64,000 bases of DNA, taken from assembly GCF_024753285.1 (NCBI RefSeq), contig NZ_JANUGW010000003.1, forward strand, positions 1-64,000, in the 5' to 3' direction. The translations under genes and the position numbers were made by a program. Positions 8,596 to 17,559 of this stretch are shown piece by piece. The notes beneath the pieces are model-generated. The model saw only the letters and a list, made by a program, of their open reading frames with translations. It made no database searches and was not told the DNA's origin. The DNA is from Massilia pinisoli. Lineage in GTDB: Bacteria; Pseudomonadota; Gammaproteobacteria; Burkholderiales; Burkholderiaceae_D. The first letter of the stretch is position 1, and each line of letters opens with the position of its first letter.

Positions 8596-9443
8596 GCGAC
8601 GGTCTCGGCTTGCGGTGCTTCAACGCCTTGCGGCTTCTTGTAGCGGTTGTAACTCCAGAAATACTGGGCGGGGCAGAAGGCGATGAGTTTTTCCATCTGA
8701 CGATTGATGGCGGCAGCCTGCTGGGCGGCATCGCCTTCCAGCGTACCGTCGAACGGCACGAAGCGGATGACGAAGCCGCGGCCGCGCGGCAGGCGTTCCG
8801 CGTACACGGTGAGGATGTCGGCCTTGCCCAGCTGGGCCAGCTTGGCGGGCAGGGTCATCGTGTAGGCGTCGCGTCCGAAGAACGGCGCCCATACGCCTTC
8901 GCCTTCCTGCGGCACCTGGTCCGGCAGGACGCCCACCGGTTGGCCGCCGCGCAGCGCCTTGACGAGCATGCGCACGCCCGACAGGGTGGCCGGCGCCAGA
9001 TGCATGTGCTGGCGCGCGCGGGCGCCCTCGACGAGGGGCTTCAGGGCGCTCTGGCGCGGCGGCCGGTACATCACGGTCAGTTCCACGCGCAGCGAGACTT
9101 GCTGCGCCGTCAGTTCGAAGCAGCCCAGGTGCGGCGTGAGGAAGACGATGCCGCGGCCGGCGTCGAGCTGGCGCTGCACCAGTTCCCAGTTTTCCATGGT
9201 GACGTGGCGCGTGACGCGGTCCTGCGGCGCGCACCAGACGAATGGCAGTTCGGCGATGGCCTTGCCCGATTCGGCGATCGCGGCGCGCAGGTGGCCTTGG
9301 TAACCGGCCCGTTCGAGGTTTTCGCGCAGGCGTCGGCGGTGCGACGGAGATGCCAGGTAGACAATCCAGCCGAGCGCCGCGCCGAGCGCATGCAGCATGC
9401 GCAGCGGCAAAAACGACAGTATTCGAAACAAAAAGACGAGCAT
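8592..9443 (-). CDS. LpxL/HtrB-family lipid A acyltransferase (second paralogue)
   Basis: First gene of the acyltransferase-acyltransferase-dapF operon. The 283 residues include an N-terminal hydrophobic helix and the HX4E catalytic motif H105-E110 (TPHLGCFE). It differs clearly from its downstream neighbour, sharing mainly the catalytic core, so the pair probably adds different acyl chains (LpxL- and LpxM-like roles). The 4-base overlap with the next gene indicates translational coupling. It is transcribed divergently from metK across a 179-base gap. Confidence 0.92.
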   Translation of the reverse strand: MLVFLFRILSFLPLRMLHALGAALGWIVYLASPSHRRRLRENLERAGYQGHLRAAIAESGKAIAELPFVWCAPQDRVTRHVTMENWELVQRQLDAGRGIVFLTPHLGCFELTAQQVSLRVELTVMYRPPRQSALKPLVEGARARQHMHLAPATLSGVRMLVKALRGGQPVGVLPDQVPQEGEGVWAPFFGRDAYTMTLPAKLAQLGKADILTVYAERLPRGRGFVIRFVPFDGTLEGDAAQQAAAINRQMEKLIAFCPAQYFWSYNRYKKPQGVEAPQAETVA

Positions 9444-9622
9444 TTATTGATTTAGGGTAGAGAAGCGACGGGTTGCTGTGCCAGAATTTTTTGAGGAGCG
9501 TAAAATACCACTTTGTAGCATCCGCGGAGTTAATGACAACTTGCGAAGCGGAATATAAATCTCGCTAAAGCGTCGCAGGCCTTGGTGCTGCGGCAATCTT
9601 CATCACAGTATCAGGAGCCTCA

Positions 9623-10792
9623 ATGTCTTCCAACGACTACCTCTTCACGTCCGAATCCGTTTCGGAAGGCCACCCGGACAAGGTCGCCGACCAGATCTCC
9701 GACGCCATCCTCGACGCCATCCTCGAGCAAGACCCGCGCGCGCGCGTGGCTGCCGAGACCCTGTGCAACACGGGTCTTGTGGTGCTGGCCGGGGAAATCA
9801 CGACGCACGCAAACGTCGATTATATTCAAGTTGCACGCAATACCATCAAGCGCATCGGTTACGACAACACCGACTATGGCATTGACTACAAGGGTTGCGC
9901 TGTGCTGGTCGCCTACGACAAGCAGTCGCCGGACATCGCCCAGGGCGTCGACGAAGGTGCAGGTCTCGACCTCGACCAGGGTGCCGGCGACCAGGGCCTT
10001 ATGTTCGGCTACGCCTGCGACGAGACGCCGGAACTGATGCCGGCCGCTATTTATTACGCGCACCGCCTCGTCGAGCGCCAGTCGCAGCTGCGCAAGGACG
10101 GCCGCCTGCCATGGCTGCGCCCGGACGCCAAGTCGCAGGTCACGCTGCGCTACGTCAACGGCCGCCCGGTGTCGGTGAACACCGTCGTGCTGTCGACCCA
10201 GCACGCACCGGAAGTCAGCCACAGCCAGATCGAGGAAGCGGTGATCGAGGAGATCATCAAGCCCGTGCTGCCGCGCGAGTGGCTGCAGGACACACGCTAC
10301 CTCGTCAACCCGACGGGCCGCTTCGTCATCGGCGGTCCGCAGGGTGACTGCGGCCTGACGGGCCGCAAGATCATCGTCGACACGTACGGCGGTGCCGCAC
10401 CGCACGGCGGCGGCGCATTCTCCGGCAAGGACCCGTCCAAGGTCGACCGCTCGGCCGCCTACGCCGCCCGCTACGTCGCCAAGAACGTCGTCGCCGCCGG
10501 CCTGGCGCGTCAGTGCCAGGTGCAGGTCAGCTACGCGATCGGCGTGGCCCGTCCGATCAATATCACCGTGTACACGGAAGGCACGGGCGTCATTTCGGAC
10601 GAGAAGATCGCCGAACTGGTGATGGAGCACTTCGACCTGCGCCCGAAAGGCATCGTGCAGATGCTCGACCTGCTGCGTCCGATCTATACCAAGTCGGCCG
10701 CCTACGGCCACTTCGGCCGCGAAGAACCGGAATTCACGTGGGAACGCACGGACAAGGCCGCGCTGCTGCGCGCGGAAGCCGGCCTGGCGTAA
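9623..10792 (+). CDS. metK: S-adenosylmethionine synthetase
   Basis: Makes S-adenosylmethionine from methionine and ATP. The 389-residue protein carries the family signatures [12 protein letters not shown] near residue 15, [12 protein letters not shown] near 120 and [19 protein letters not shown] near 260. AGGAGCC precedes the ATG by a few bases. I looked in the 179-base leader for a SAM riboswitch and saw none. A strong terminator follows, so metK is probably monocistronic, upstream of the riboswitch-controlled ahcY-metF group that recycles the product of SAM-dependent methylation. Confidence 0.98.
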   Translation: MSSNDYLFTSESVSEGHPDKVADQISDAILDAILEQDPRARVAAETLCNTGLVVLAGEITTHANVDYIQVARNTIKRIGYDNTDYGIDYKGCAVLVAYDKQSPDIAQGVDEGAGLDLDQGAGDQGLMFGYACDETPELMPAAIYYAHRLVERQSQLRKDGRLPWLRPDAKSQVTLRYVNGRPVSVNTVVLSTQHAPEVSHSQIEEAVIEEIIKPVLPREWLQDTRYLVNPTGRFVIGGPQGDCGLTGRKIIVDTYGGAAPHGGGAFSGKDPSKVDRSAAYAARYVAKNVVAAGLARQCQVQVSYAIGVARPINITVYTEGTGVISDEKIAELVMEHFDLRPKGIVQMLDLLRPIYTKSAAYGHFGREEPEFTWERTDKAALLRAEAGLA

Positions 10793-10807
10793 TCGCCGGT
10801 GCCTGAC

Positions 10808-10839
10808 AAAAATGCGCCCACCCGGGCGCATTTTTTTTT
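10808..10839 (+). terminator. Intrinsic terminator of metK
   Basis: A perfect 8-bp stem (ATGCGCCC at 10812-10819, GGGCGCAT at 10824-10831) with an ACCC loop is followed by a run of nine T residues. It is preceded by five A residues. Confidence 0.93.
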
Positions 10840-10989
10840 GGCGCGTGATCGTTCAGGTGCCGTCGTACGTCTTGAGGAATGCCAGCATATTGTCAATGAA
10901 TTATCTGAACGCTGAGGCTTGTCAACGATTGGCCTCGTTTCCGTCGGCCGACGAGTGCGCACGCTCGCCCGTCGTGCTACACTTGTCAG

Positions 10990-11055
10990 TTCCGAGGAGC
11001 GTTGCGACGAAAGAATCTCTTTCGCCAGGCTCGGATATCAACACCGCGCTCACGT
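10990..11055 (+). promoter_or_regulatory. S-adenosylhomocysteine (SAH) riboswitch upstream of ahcY
   Basis: The leader of ahcY shows the full SAH riboswitch architecture. P1 is CCGAG (10992-10996) paired with CTCGG (11030-11034). P2 is CGAAAG (11008-11013) paired with CTTTCG (11019-11024) with a 5-base loop. The pseudoknot is GAGCG (10997-11001) paired with CGCTC (11047-11051). The conserved core strings GAGGAGCG and CCAGGCTCGG are present. The class senses SAH and turns genes on when SAH accumulates. The pseudoknot strand lies about 20 bases before the ribosome-binding site, so control is likely on translation or early elongation. A -10-like TACACT at 10978-10983 fits transcription starting just before the aptamer. 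Confidence 0.93.
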
Positions 11056-11086
11056 TACTTTTTTCTTAATTTGAAAGGAGGGCGTG

Positions 11087-12502
11087 ATGAGCGCCGTACT
11101 CAAAAACACCACCCAGGACTACCTCGTTGCCGACATCGGCCTCGCCTCGTGGGGCGAGAAGGAAATCCGCATCGCCGAAACCGAAATGCCGGGCCTGATG
11201 GCCATCCGCGACGAATACGCGGCCAGCCAGCCACTGAAGGGCGCGCGGATCGCCGGTTCGCTGCACATGACTATCCAGACCGCCGTGCTGATCCGCACGC
11301 TGGAAGCCCTCGGCGCGCAAGTGCGCTGGGCCTCGTGCAATATCTACTCGACGCAAGACCACGCCGCCGCGGCCATCGCGTCGGTCGGCACGCCCGTGTT
11401 CGCCGTCAAGGGCGAAACGCTGGACGAGTACTGGGAATACACGCACCGCATCTTCGAATGGCCGGGTGACAACCATGCCAACATGATCCTCGACGACGGC
11501 GGCGACGCGACCTTGCTGCTGCACCTGGGCGTGCGTGCCGAGAAGGACATTTCCGTGCTGGACAAGCCGGGCTCGGAAGAAGAAATCTGCCTGTTCAATG
11601 CGATCAAGGGCCGCCTGGCCGTCGATCCTCAGTGGTATTCGAAGCGCCTGCCGGAAATTAAGGGCGTGACGGAAGAAACCACGACCGGCGTGCACCGCCT
11701 GTACCAGATGCACGCGGACGGCAAGCTGGCCTTCCCGGCCATCAACGTCAACGACTCCGTCACGAAGTCGAAGTTCGACAACCTGTACGGCTGCCGCGAA
11801 TCGCTCGTCGACGGCATCAAGCGCGCGACGGACGTGATGGTCGCCGGCAAGGTCGCCGTCGTCGCCGGCTACGGTGACGTCGGTAAAGGTTCGGCGCAGG
11901 CGCTGCGCGCGCTGTCGGCCCAGGTGTGGGTCACCGAGATCGATCCGATCTGCGCACTGCAGGCCGCGATGGAAGGCTACCGCGTCGTGACGATGGACAT
12001 GGCCGCCGAGCACGGCGACATTTTCGTCACCTGCACGGGCAACTACCACGTGATCACCGAGCAGCACATGCTGCGCATGAAGGACCAGGCGATCGTCTGC
12101 AACATCGGTCACTTCGACAACGAGATCGAAGTCGCTGCCCTGCGCAAGTATCAGTGGGAAAACATCAAGCCGCAGGTCGACCACGTGATCTTCCCGGATG
12201 GCAAGCGCATCATCCTGCTGGCCGAAGGCCGTCTCGTGAACCTCGGTTGCGGCACGGGTCACCCGTCGTACGTGATGAGCTCGTCGTTCGCGAACCAGAC
12301 CATCGCCCAGATCGAACTGTTCTCCAACACTGCCGCCTACCCGGTCGGCGTGTACACGCTGCCGAAGAAGCTGGACGAGAAAGTCGCCCGCTTGCAGCTG
12401 AAGAAGCTCAACGCCCAGCTGACCGAGCTGACCGAAGAGCAAGCCTCCTATATCTCGGTGAGCAAGGAAGGCCCCTACAAGGCGGAACATTACCGTTATT
12501 GA
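11087..12502 (+). CDS. ahcY: Adenosylhomocysteinase (SAH hydrolase)
   Basis: Splits S-adenosylhomocysteine into adenosine and homocysteine, relieving product inhibition of methyltransferases. The 471-residue protein has the NAD-binding motif [10 protein letters not shown], the N-terminal substrate domain with TQDHAAAA, and the C-terminal KAEHYRY end typical of the family. An in-frame GTG exists at 11084. I prefer the ATG at 11087 because AAAGGAGG at 11074-11081 is then five bases away. The gene is preceded by an SAH riboswitch and followed by a membrane protein gene and metF, forming a homocysteine-recycling unit. Confidence 0.98.
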   Translation: MSAVLKNTTQDYLVADIGLASWGEKEIRIAETEMPGLMAIRDEYAASQPLKGARIAGSLHMTIQTAVLIRTLEALGAQVRWASCNIYSTQDHAAAAIASVGTPVFAVKGETLDEYWEYTHRIFEWPGDNHANMILDDGGDATLLLHLGVRAEKDISVLDKPGSEEEICLFNAIKGRLAVDPQWYSKRLPEIKGVTEETTTGVHRLYQMHADGKLAFPAINVNDSVTKSKFDNLYGCRESLVDGIKRATDVMVAGKVAVVAGYGDVGKGSAQALRALSAQVWVTEIDPICALQAAMEGYRVVTMDMAAEHGDIFVTCTGNYHVITEQHMLRMKDQAIVCNIGHFDNEIEVAALRKYQWENIKPQVDHVIFPDGKRIILLAEGRLVNLGCGTGHPSYVMSSSFANQTIAQIELFSNTAAYPVGVYTLPKKLDEKVARLQLKKLNAQLTELTEEQASYISVSKEGPYKAEHYRY

Positions 12503-12605
12503 TCTGGTAAGCTCTTCCGTGAATTGACGCCTGTCATCTCCCGTCGGATTCCATCGTCGACGGTGGGTGGCGGCGTGCTGGATAACCCCTCACGAAAGAC
12601 ACAAC

Positions 12606-12959
12606 ATGCGTTTGCTCCTGACCTGGCTGATCAATGCCGCAGCCCTGATGGCCTTGCCGTACCTGATGCATTCGGTGTGGGTCGACAATTTTGGCGCCGC
12701 CCTCGTGGCCGCGCTCGTCCTGGGCTTGGTGAACACGGTGATCCGTCCCGTGCTCGTCGTGCTGACCTTGCCCGTGACGTTTCTGTCGCTCGGCCTGTTC
12801 ATCCTGGTGATCAACGCGCTGCTGTTCTGGCTCGTCGCGCACCTGGTCGCGGGCTTCCACGTGGCCGGGTTCTGGTCTGCTTTCCTGGCGGCGATCCTGT
12901 ACAGTGTCATTTCGTGGGCGCTTTCTACCTTACTTCTCAATAAAGATGGAAACCCCTAA
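12606..12959 (+). CDS. Phage-holin-IV/DUF360 (YvlD-like) family small membrane protein
   Basis: A 117-residue integral membrane protein with four predicted hydrophobic segments (about residues 3-20, 28-50, 55-80 and 88-110). The N-terminus MRLLLTWLINAAALM and the motif VNTVIRPVLVVLTLPVTFLSLGLF are typical of the family, misleadingly called phage holin. No phage genes are near. It sits between ahcY and metF, and its last 14 bases overlap the metF start, so it is translationally linked to metF. Function is unknown. The conserved context suggests only co-expression with the methionine cycle. Confidence 0.85.
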   Translation: MRLLLTWLINAAALMALPYLMHSVWVDNFGAALVAALVLGLVNTVIRPVLVVLTLPVTFLSLGLFILVINALLFWLVAHLVAGFHVAGFWSAFLAAILYSVISWALSTLLLNKDGNP

Positions 12960-13779
12960 CATCAGTATCGAGTTTTTCCCGCCCAAGACGCCCGAGGGTG
13001 CGGACAAGCTCCGTGTGGTTCGCCAGAAACTGGCCGAGCTGAATCCGAAATACTTCTCCGTGACGTTCGGCGCCGGCGGCAGCACGCAGCACGGTACGCT
13101 GTCCACCGTGCTCGAGATCCAGGCCGCGGGCCACGATGCGGCACCGCACCTGTCGTGCGTCGGCGGCACGCGTGAGTCGATCCGCGCGATCCTGCAGGAA
13201 TTCAAGGACAAAGGCATCCGCCGCATCGTCGCCCTGCGCGGTGACTTGCCGAGCGGCTATGGCGGCGCGGGCGAGCTGCGCTATGCCAGCGACCTCGTCG
13301 AATTCATCCGCCAGGAAACGGGCGACTGGTTCCACGTCGAGGTGGCCGCGTATCCGGAAATGCATCCGCAGGCGCGCTCGCCGCAGGACGATCTGCAGGC
13401 GTTCGCCCGCAAGGTGCAGGCCGGTGCCAACGCCGCGATCACGCAGTATTTCTACAATCCCGACGCGTACTTCCAGTTCGTCGACAATGCGCGCAAGCTG
13501 GGCGTGGACGTGCCCATCGTGGCGGGCATCATGCCGATCACGAATTACACGCAGCTGATGCGCTTCTCCGACATGTGCGGCGCCGAGATCCCGCGCTGGA
13601 TCCGCCTGAAGCTGGCCAGCTTCGGCGACGATTCGGCGTCGATCAAGGCGTTCGGCCTGGACGTCGTGAGCGGCCTGTGCGAAAAGCTGCTCGCGGGTGG
13701 CGCGCCGGGCCTGCATTTCTACAGCATGAACCAGGCGGCGGCCACGACCGCGATCTGGCAGCGCATCACCGGCGCCTGA
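12946..13779 (+). CDS. metF: 5,10-methylenetetrahydrofolate reductase
   Basis: Reduces methylene-THF to methyl-THF, the methyl donor for remaking methionine from homocysteine. The 277-residue FAD-dependent TIM-barrel protein starts METPNISIEFFPPKT, the usual N-terminus with the catalytic Glu of SIEFFPP. It also contains GAGGST and ALRGDLP signatures. The frame is open further upstream, but this ATG gives the family start. It overlaps the preceding membrane-protein gene by 14 bases. It likely shares the SAH-riboswitch transcript with ahcY. Confidence 0.97.
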   Translation: METPNISIEFFPPKTPEGADKLRVVRQKLAELNPKYFSVTFGAGGSTQHGTLSTVLEIQAAGHDAAPHLSCVGGTRESIRAILQEFKDKGIRRIVALRGDLPSGYGGAGELRYASDLVEFIRQETGDWFHVEVAAYPEMHPQARSPQDDLQAFARKVQAGANAAITQYFYNPDAYFQFVDNARKLGVDVPIVAGIMPITNYTQLMRFSDMCGAEIPRWIRLKLASFGDDSASIKAFGLDVVSGLCEKLLAGGAPGLHFYSMNQAAATTAIWQRITGA

Positions 13780-13799
13780 TCCGGCGTTGTCCAGCCTCG

Positions 13800-13837
13800 A
13801 TGCCCGTGCGACCGGCAGGCCGCGCGGGCATTTTTTT
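13800..13837 (+). terminator. Intrinsic terminator of the ahcY-metF unit
   Basis: An imperfect GC-rich stem starts ATGCCCG at 13800-13806 and closes with CGGGCAT at 13825-13831, extended inward by GCG/CGC pairing. It is followed by seven T residues. It lies between metF and the convergent cyclo-ligase gene. Confidence 0.85.
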
Positions 13838-13838
13838 A

Positions 13839-14444
13839 TCAGGTGACGTTGCTGATCTCCGTGACGATCACGTCCAGCGGCACGTCGTGCGGCGCATGCG
13901 GGAACACGGCTTCCTGGTTGCTGTAGGCGATGCCCAACGTGTGCGGGCGGGGCGGCAGTTCGAGCGTGCGGTCGTAATAGCCGCCGCCATAGCCGAGGCG
14001 ATAGCCGTCGGCGTTGAAACCGAGGCAGGGAATCAGGAGGGCAGGCGGGCGTTCGATGAAGCGCAGCTGGGCCGGCACGTGCACGCCCGCTTCGTCCGGC
14101 AGCATGGGTTCGCCGGGTGTCCATTCCGTGAACGTCAGCGGGGCGTCGCGTTCCATCACGACGGGCAGCGCCAGGCGTACGCCGGCCTGGTGCAACTCCG
14201 CGTAGGCCGCGCGCAGGTCTGGTTCGCCGACCAGGGGCCAGTACACGCCGAACGTGTCAACCTGGCGCAGGCGCCACCACGCGATGATTTGCGCACCGAT
14301 GTGCGCATCCCATTGGACCTTGATTGCCGGATCAAGCGCCCCACGTGTAGTCCTGAGCGCCTTGCGCAACGCCGTCTTCGCCGCCTGTTTCTCGTCCGCC
14401 ACGCTCGGGCTCGAGGGGCGTGGTATTCTTGATTCGCCGGTCAT
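13839..14444 (-). CDS. ygfA: 5-formyltetrahydrofolate cyclo-ligase
   Basis: ATP-dependent conversion of 5-formyl-THF to 5,10-methenyl-THF, returning a storage folate to the one-carbon pool. The 201 residues show the C-terminal glycine-rich motif GYGGGYYDRTL and the PCLGFNADGYRLG signature. The N-terminal lysine/arginine region (KQAAKTALRKALRTTR) is typical. The ATG at 14444 is chosen because the further upstream frame runs into the divergent transglycosylase gene. It is convergent with metF, another folate gene, with only a terminator between. Confidence 0.94.
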   Translation of the reverse strand: MTGESRIPRPSSPSVADEKQAAKTALRKALRTTRGALDPAIKVQWDAHIGAQIIAWWRLRQVDTFGVYWPLVGEPDLRAAYAELHQAGVRLALPVVMERDAPLTFTEWTPGEPMLPDEAGVHVPAQLRFIERPPALLIPCLGFNADGYRLGYGGGYYDRTLELPPRPHTLGIAYSNQEAVFPHAPHDVPLDVIVTEISNVT

Positions 14445-14451
14445 GGATGAA

Positions 14452-16542
14452 ATGAAGCCTACATTGAATATTGCATTATCGATGTCGCAGAAACTGATTG
14501 CCGGCACTGTATCTGCCGCCTACAGCCTGCTCTTCCTCGCGTCGCCCGGCGTTGCGGCCCAGACCGCTTCGCCCGGCACGACGCAACCCGTACCCGCCGC
14601 AACGCCCGCCGCGCCGGCGCCGGTCGTGGTGACGCCGGGTGGGCTGTCGCCGGCCCCGCCCGTTGTCGCGCCCGGGCCGCAGGCGGACGCCAGTCGCGAA
14701 CAGGACGAGATCTTCCTGCAGCTGCGCGACGCGGCCCGCAAGAACGATGCGGACAAGGCCGCGGCGCTCGCGGCACGCCTGCCGAACTACGCGATACCGT
14801 CGTACGTCGACTATTATCGGCTCAAACCGCGGTTGCGCGACGCTTCCAATGAGGAAATCCTGGATTTCCTGAAGCGCTACGACGGCAGCGCCATCGCAGA
14901 CCGCCTGCGCAACGACTGGCTGCTGGAACTGGGCCGCAAGCGCGACTGGTTCAATTTCGACCGCGAGCTGCCGCAGTTCGTCAAGAACGACGATTACCAG
15001 CTGAAATGCTACGCGTTGCTGTCGCGCGCATCGAAGGGGCAGAACGTCGCGGCCGAGGCGCGCGTGCTGCTCGACAATCCGCCGCTGTACGGCGAGGCAT
15101 GCGCCGCGCTCGTCAACCAATTGGTCCAGTCCGGGCAGTTCACGACGAACGATCTGCTGGCCCAGCTGCGCCTGGCGGGCGAGATGCACGCGACGGGGCC
15201 GTCGCGCCGCACGGCGCTGCTGCTGGACGCGTCCGATACCCGGGCCGCGCAGGCCGTCGACCTGCCGGCCGTCGCGATGGCGCGCGGCGTCGGCAACACG
15301 CGCGCGGAGCACGAGATCTACCTCGTCGCCATCGGCCGCATGGCGCGCACGAGCCTGAAGCTGGCGACGGTGGCGCTGGACCGCAACGCCGGCAAGCTGT
15401 CGCCCGAAGAAAGGGCGATCGGCTGGGCGAACATCGCGCTGGCCGCATCGCTGACGCTGGCGCCCGAGGCTTACGACGACTGGAAAAAAGCGGACGGGGC
15501 GCCGCTGACGTGGAACCAGATCGAGTGGAAGACGCGCATCGCGCTGCGCCGTGGCGACTGGAAGACGGTGCGCACGACGATCGAGGCGATGCCCGCGCAC
15601 CAGCACGACGAGCCCGCCTGGACCTATTGGCTGGGCCGCGCCCTGCAGGCAGAGGGCCGGCGCGAGGATGCGCAGGCGCTGTTCCGCCGCATCGCCGACC
15701 AAAACAGTTTCTATGGCCAACTGGCGATGGAAGAGCTGGGCATGCAGATCAGCATCCCGCCCGCCGCGGTGCCGCCCACGCCGGCCGAGCTGGCGCAGGT
15801 CGCAAGCAATCCCGGCTTCAAGCGCGCCCTGAAATTCTTTTCGATGCGCATGCGCTTCGAGGGCACGCGCGAGTGGAACTGGGCGCTCAACGGTTTTACC
15901 GAGCGCCAGTTGCTGGCCGCCGCCGAATTCGCGCGCCAGAACGACATCCTCGACCGCATGCTGTCCACGTCCGAGCGCACGCGCACCGAGTTCGACTACA
16001 CCCAGCGCTTCCCGGCGCCGCACAACGACATCCTGCATCCGACGGCGCAAGGGCTCGGCCTCGACCAGGCCTGGGTCTATGGCCTGATCCGCCAGGAGTC
16101 GCGCTTCGTGTCCGATGCGCAGTCCGGCGTCGGCGCGTCCGGCCTGATGCAGGTGATGCCGTCGACCGGTAAATGGGTGGCGGAAAAGATCGGCCTGACG
16201 GACTACGGCCATGGCATGCTCAACGACATCCGCACGAATATCGTGCTGGGCACGAATTACCTGAACATGGTGTTGAACAATGCGGACGGGTCGCAGGTGC
16301 TGGCGACGGCCGCCTACAACGCGGGGCCGGGACGGGCACGTACGTGGCGCGGCCTGTTGACGGCGCCGATGGAAGGGGCCGTGTTCGTCGAGACGATTCC
16401 GTTCGAGGAAACGCGAACCTATGTGCGCAACGTGATGTCGAACGCGACGAACTATGCCGCACTGTTCGAGAAGCGTCCGCAGTCGCTGAAGGCGCGCCTG
16501 GGGACGATCACGCCGCGCGGAAGCAGTATCGGCTTGCCGTAA
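14452..16542 (+). CDS. slt: Soluble lytic murein transglycosylase (Slt70-like)
   Basis: Periplasmic enzyme cleaving the MurNAc-GlcNAc bond in peptidoglycan with 1,6-anhydro product. About 696 residues: signal peptide (hydrophobic AAYSLLFLASPGVAAQ), a Pro/Ala-rich linker (about residues 45-85), a long alpha-helical superhelical U-shaped domain, and a C-terminal goose-lysozyme-like domain. Catalytic Glu549 is in the RQES motif, followed by GVGASGLMQVMP and AAYNAGPGRARTWRG. The start is uncertain: ATGs at 14443, 14452 and 14482 are all in frame. I chose 14452 because 14443 overlaps the divergent gene's start and 14482 lacks a ribosome-binding site. Confidence 0.93.
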   Translation: MKPTLNIALSMSQKLIAGTVSAAYSLLFLASPGVAAQTASPGTTQPVPAATPAAPAPVVVTPGGLSPAPPVVAPGPQADASREQDEIFLQLRDAARKNDADKAAALAARLPNYAIPSYVDYYRLKPRLRDASNEEILDFLKRYDGSAIADRLRNDWLLELGRKRDWFNFDRELPQFVKNDDYQLKCYALLSRASKGQNVAAEARVLLDNPPLYGEACAALVNQLVQSGQFTTNDLLAQLRLAGEMHATGPSRRTALLLDASDTRAAQAVDLPAVAMARGVGNTRAEHEIYLVAIGRMARTSLKLATVALDRNAGKLSPEERAIGWANIALAASLTLAPEAYDDWKKADGAPLTWNQIEWKTRIALRRGDWKTVRTTIEAMPAHQHDEPAWTYWLGRALQAEGRREDAQALFRRIADQNSFYGQLAMEELGMQISIPPAAVPPTPAELAQVASNPGFKRALKFFSMRMRFEGTREWNWALNGFTERQLLAAAEFARQNDILDRMLSTSERTRTEFDYTQRFPAPHNDILHPTAQGLGLDQAWVYGLIRQESRFVSDAQSGVGASGLMQVMPSTGKWVAEKIGLTDYGHGMLNDIRTNIVLGTNYLNMVLNNADGSQVLATAAYNAGPGRARTWRGLLTAPMEGAVFVETIPFEETRTYVRNVMSNATNYAALFEKRPQSLKARLGTITPRGSSIGLP

Positions 16543-16572
16543 CGGCGGCACGGGCAACCATCGGGAGGCAGC

Positions 16573-17538
16573 ATGGACGCGCAGTCGGTCGTCATGTTCG
16601 GCGGGACGGGGTTCATCGGAAGCCACATCGCGGCCAGGCTGTCCGACCACGGTGTGCCCACCGTCGTGCCCACCCGGCACGCCAGCCACGGCATGCACCT
16701 GATGCCGCTCGGCGTCGACATCGTGCAGGCCGACCCGTACGACGACACGGCGTTGCGCAAGCTCGTGGCCGGACGCGCTGCCGTCATCAACCTCGTCGGC
16801 ATCCTGCACTCGCGCCGCGGCGATCCGTACGGCCCCGACTTCCGCCGCGCCCACGTCGAGCTGCCGCGCCGCATCGCCGCCGCCTGCGCGGCCGAAGGCG
16901 TGCCGCGCTATCTGCACATGAGCGCGCTCGGGGCCGACCGCGACGGACCGTCGATGTACCAGCGCTCGAAGGCCGACGGCGAAGGGGCCGCGACGAGCGA
17001 GCCCGCGGTCGCGACGACGATCTTCCGGCCGTCCGTCGTGTTCGGACCGGAAGATAAATTCCTCAACACGTTCGCACGCCTGCAGCGCCACCTGCCCGTC
17101 GTGCCGCTCGCGTGCGCGCATGCGCGCTTCCAGCCCGTGTTCGTGGGCGACGTGGCCGAGGCGTTCGTGCGTGCGCTGCTCGATCCGCACACGGTCGGCT
17201 TCACGTACGAACTGGGCGGGCCGCAAGTCTATGAATTGGGCGAGCTGGTGCGTCTCGCCGGCCGCTATGCCGGCCACGAGCGCAAGGTCATCGCCTTGCC
17301 GGACGGCCTGGCGCGGCTGCAGGCGCGGGTGTTCGAACTGCTGCCCGGCGAGCCCGTCATCACGCGCGACAACCTCGATTCGATGAAGGTCGACAACGTC
17401 GTCCACCCGTCCACAAACAATAAAGTCTTGACAACAACGGCGCTGGGAATCAAGCTCACGGCGCTCGAGTCCGTCGCGCCGCAGTATCTGGCGCCATCCG
17501 GCGGCCTCGACGTCCTGCGCACCCGCGCCGGGCGCTGA
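16573..17538 (+). CDS. Complex I NDUFA9-subunit-like NAD(P)-binding protein (atypical SDR/epimerase)
   Basis: A 321-residue atypical short-chain dehydrogenase with an N-terminal Rossmann fold (VVMFGGTGFIGSHIAARL, residues 6-23) and a YxxxK-type site (MYQRSKADGE near residue 137). The second half, VGDVAEAFVRAL, is typical of the NDUFA9/NAD-dependent epimerase group found in many proteobacteria. The substrate is unknown. It follows the transglycosylase after 30 bases and precedes the GST and cca genes on the same strand. Related proteins have been linked to quinone or membrane redox processes, which is inference here. Confidence 0.85.
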   Translation: MDAQSVVMFGGTGFIGSHIAARLSDHGVPTVVPTRHASHGMHLMPLGVDIVQADPYDDTALRKLVAGRAAVINLVGILHSRRGDPYGPDFRRAHVELPRRIAAACAAEGVPRYLHMSALGADRDGPSMYQRSKADGEGAATSEPAVATTIFRPSVVFGPEDKFLNTFARLQRHLPVVPLACAHARFQPVFVGDVAEAFVRALLDPHTVGFTYELGGPQVYELGELVRLAGRYAGHERKVIALPDGLARLQARVFELLPGEPVITRDNLDSMKVDNVVHPSTNNKVLTTTALGIKLTALESVAPQYLAPSGGLDVLRTRAGR

Positions 17539-17559
17539 CCTCAACGATCACGCCACACC

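Noticed and set aside
9444-9622. A SAM riboswitch upstream of metK
   Set aside because: I could not find the helices or core strings of SAM-I, SAM-II or related classes. Only the SAH riboswitch upstream of ahcY is supported.
12606-12959. Prophage remnant suggested by the holin-family name of the small membrane protein
   Set aside because: There are no other phage genes, attachment sites or composition change. The family is a chromosomal membrane protein often found in such operons.
14476-17544. A 1022-codon open frame on the minus strand opposite slt and the NDUFA9-like gene
   Set aside because: It is the antisense shadow of two well-supported genes, is rich in Arg, Gln, Val and His without domain motifs, and has no start signals. 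Long antisense frames are expected in GC-rich DNA.
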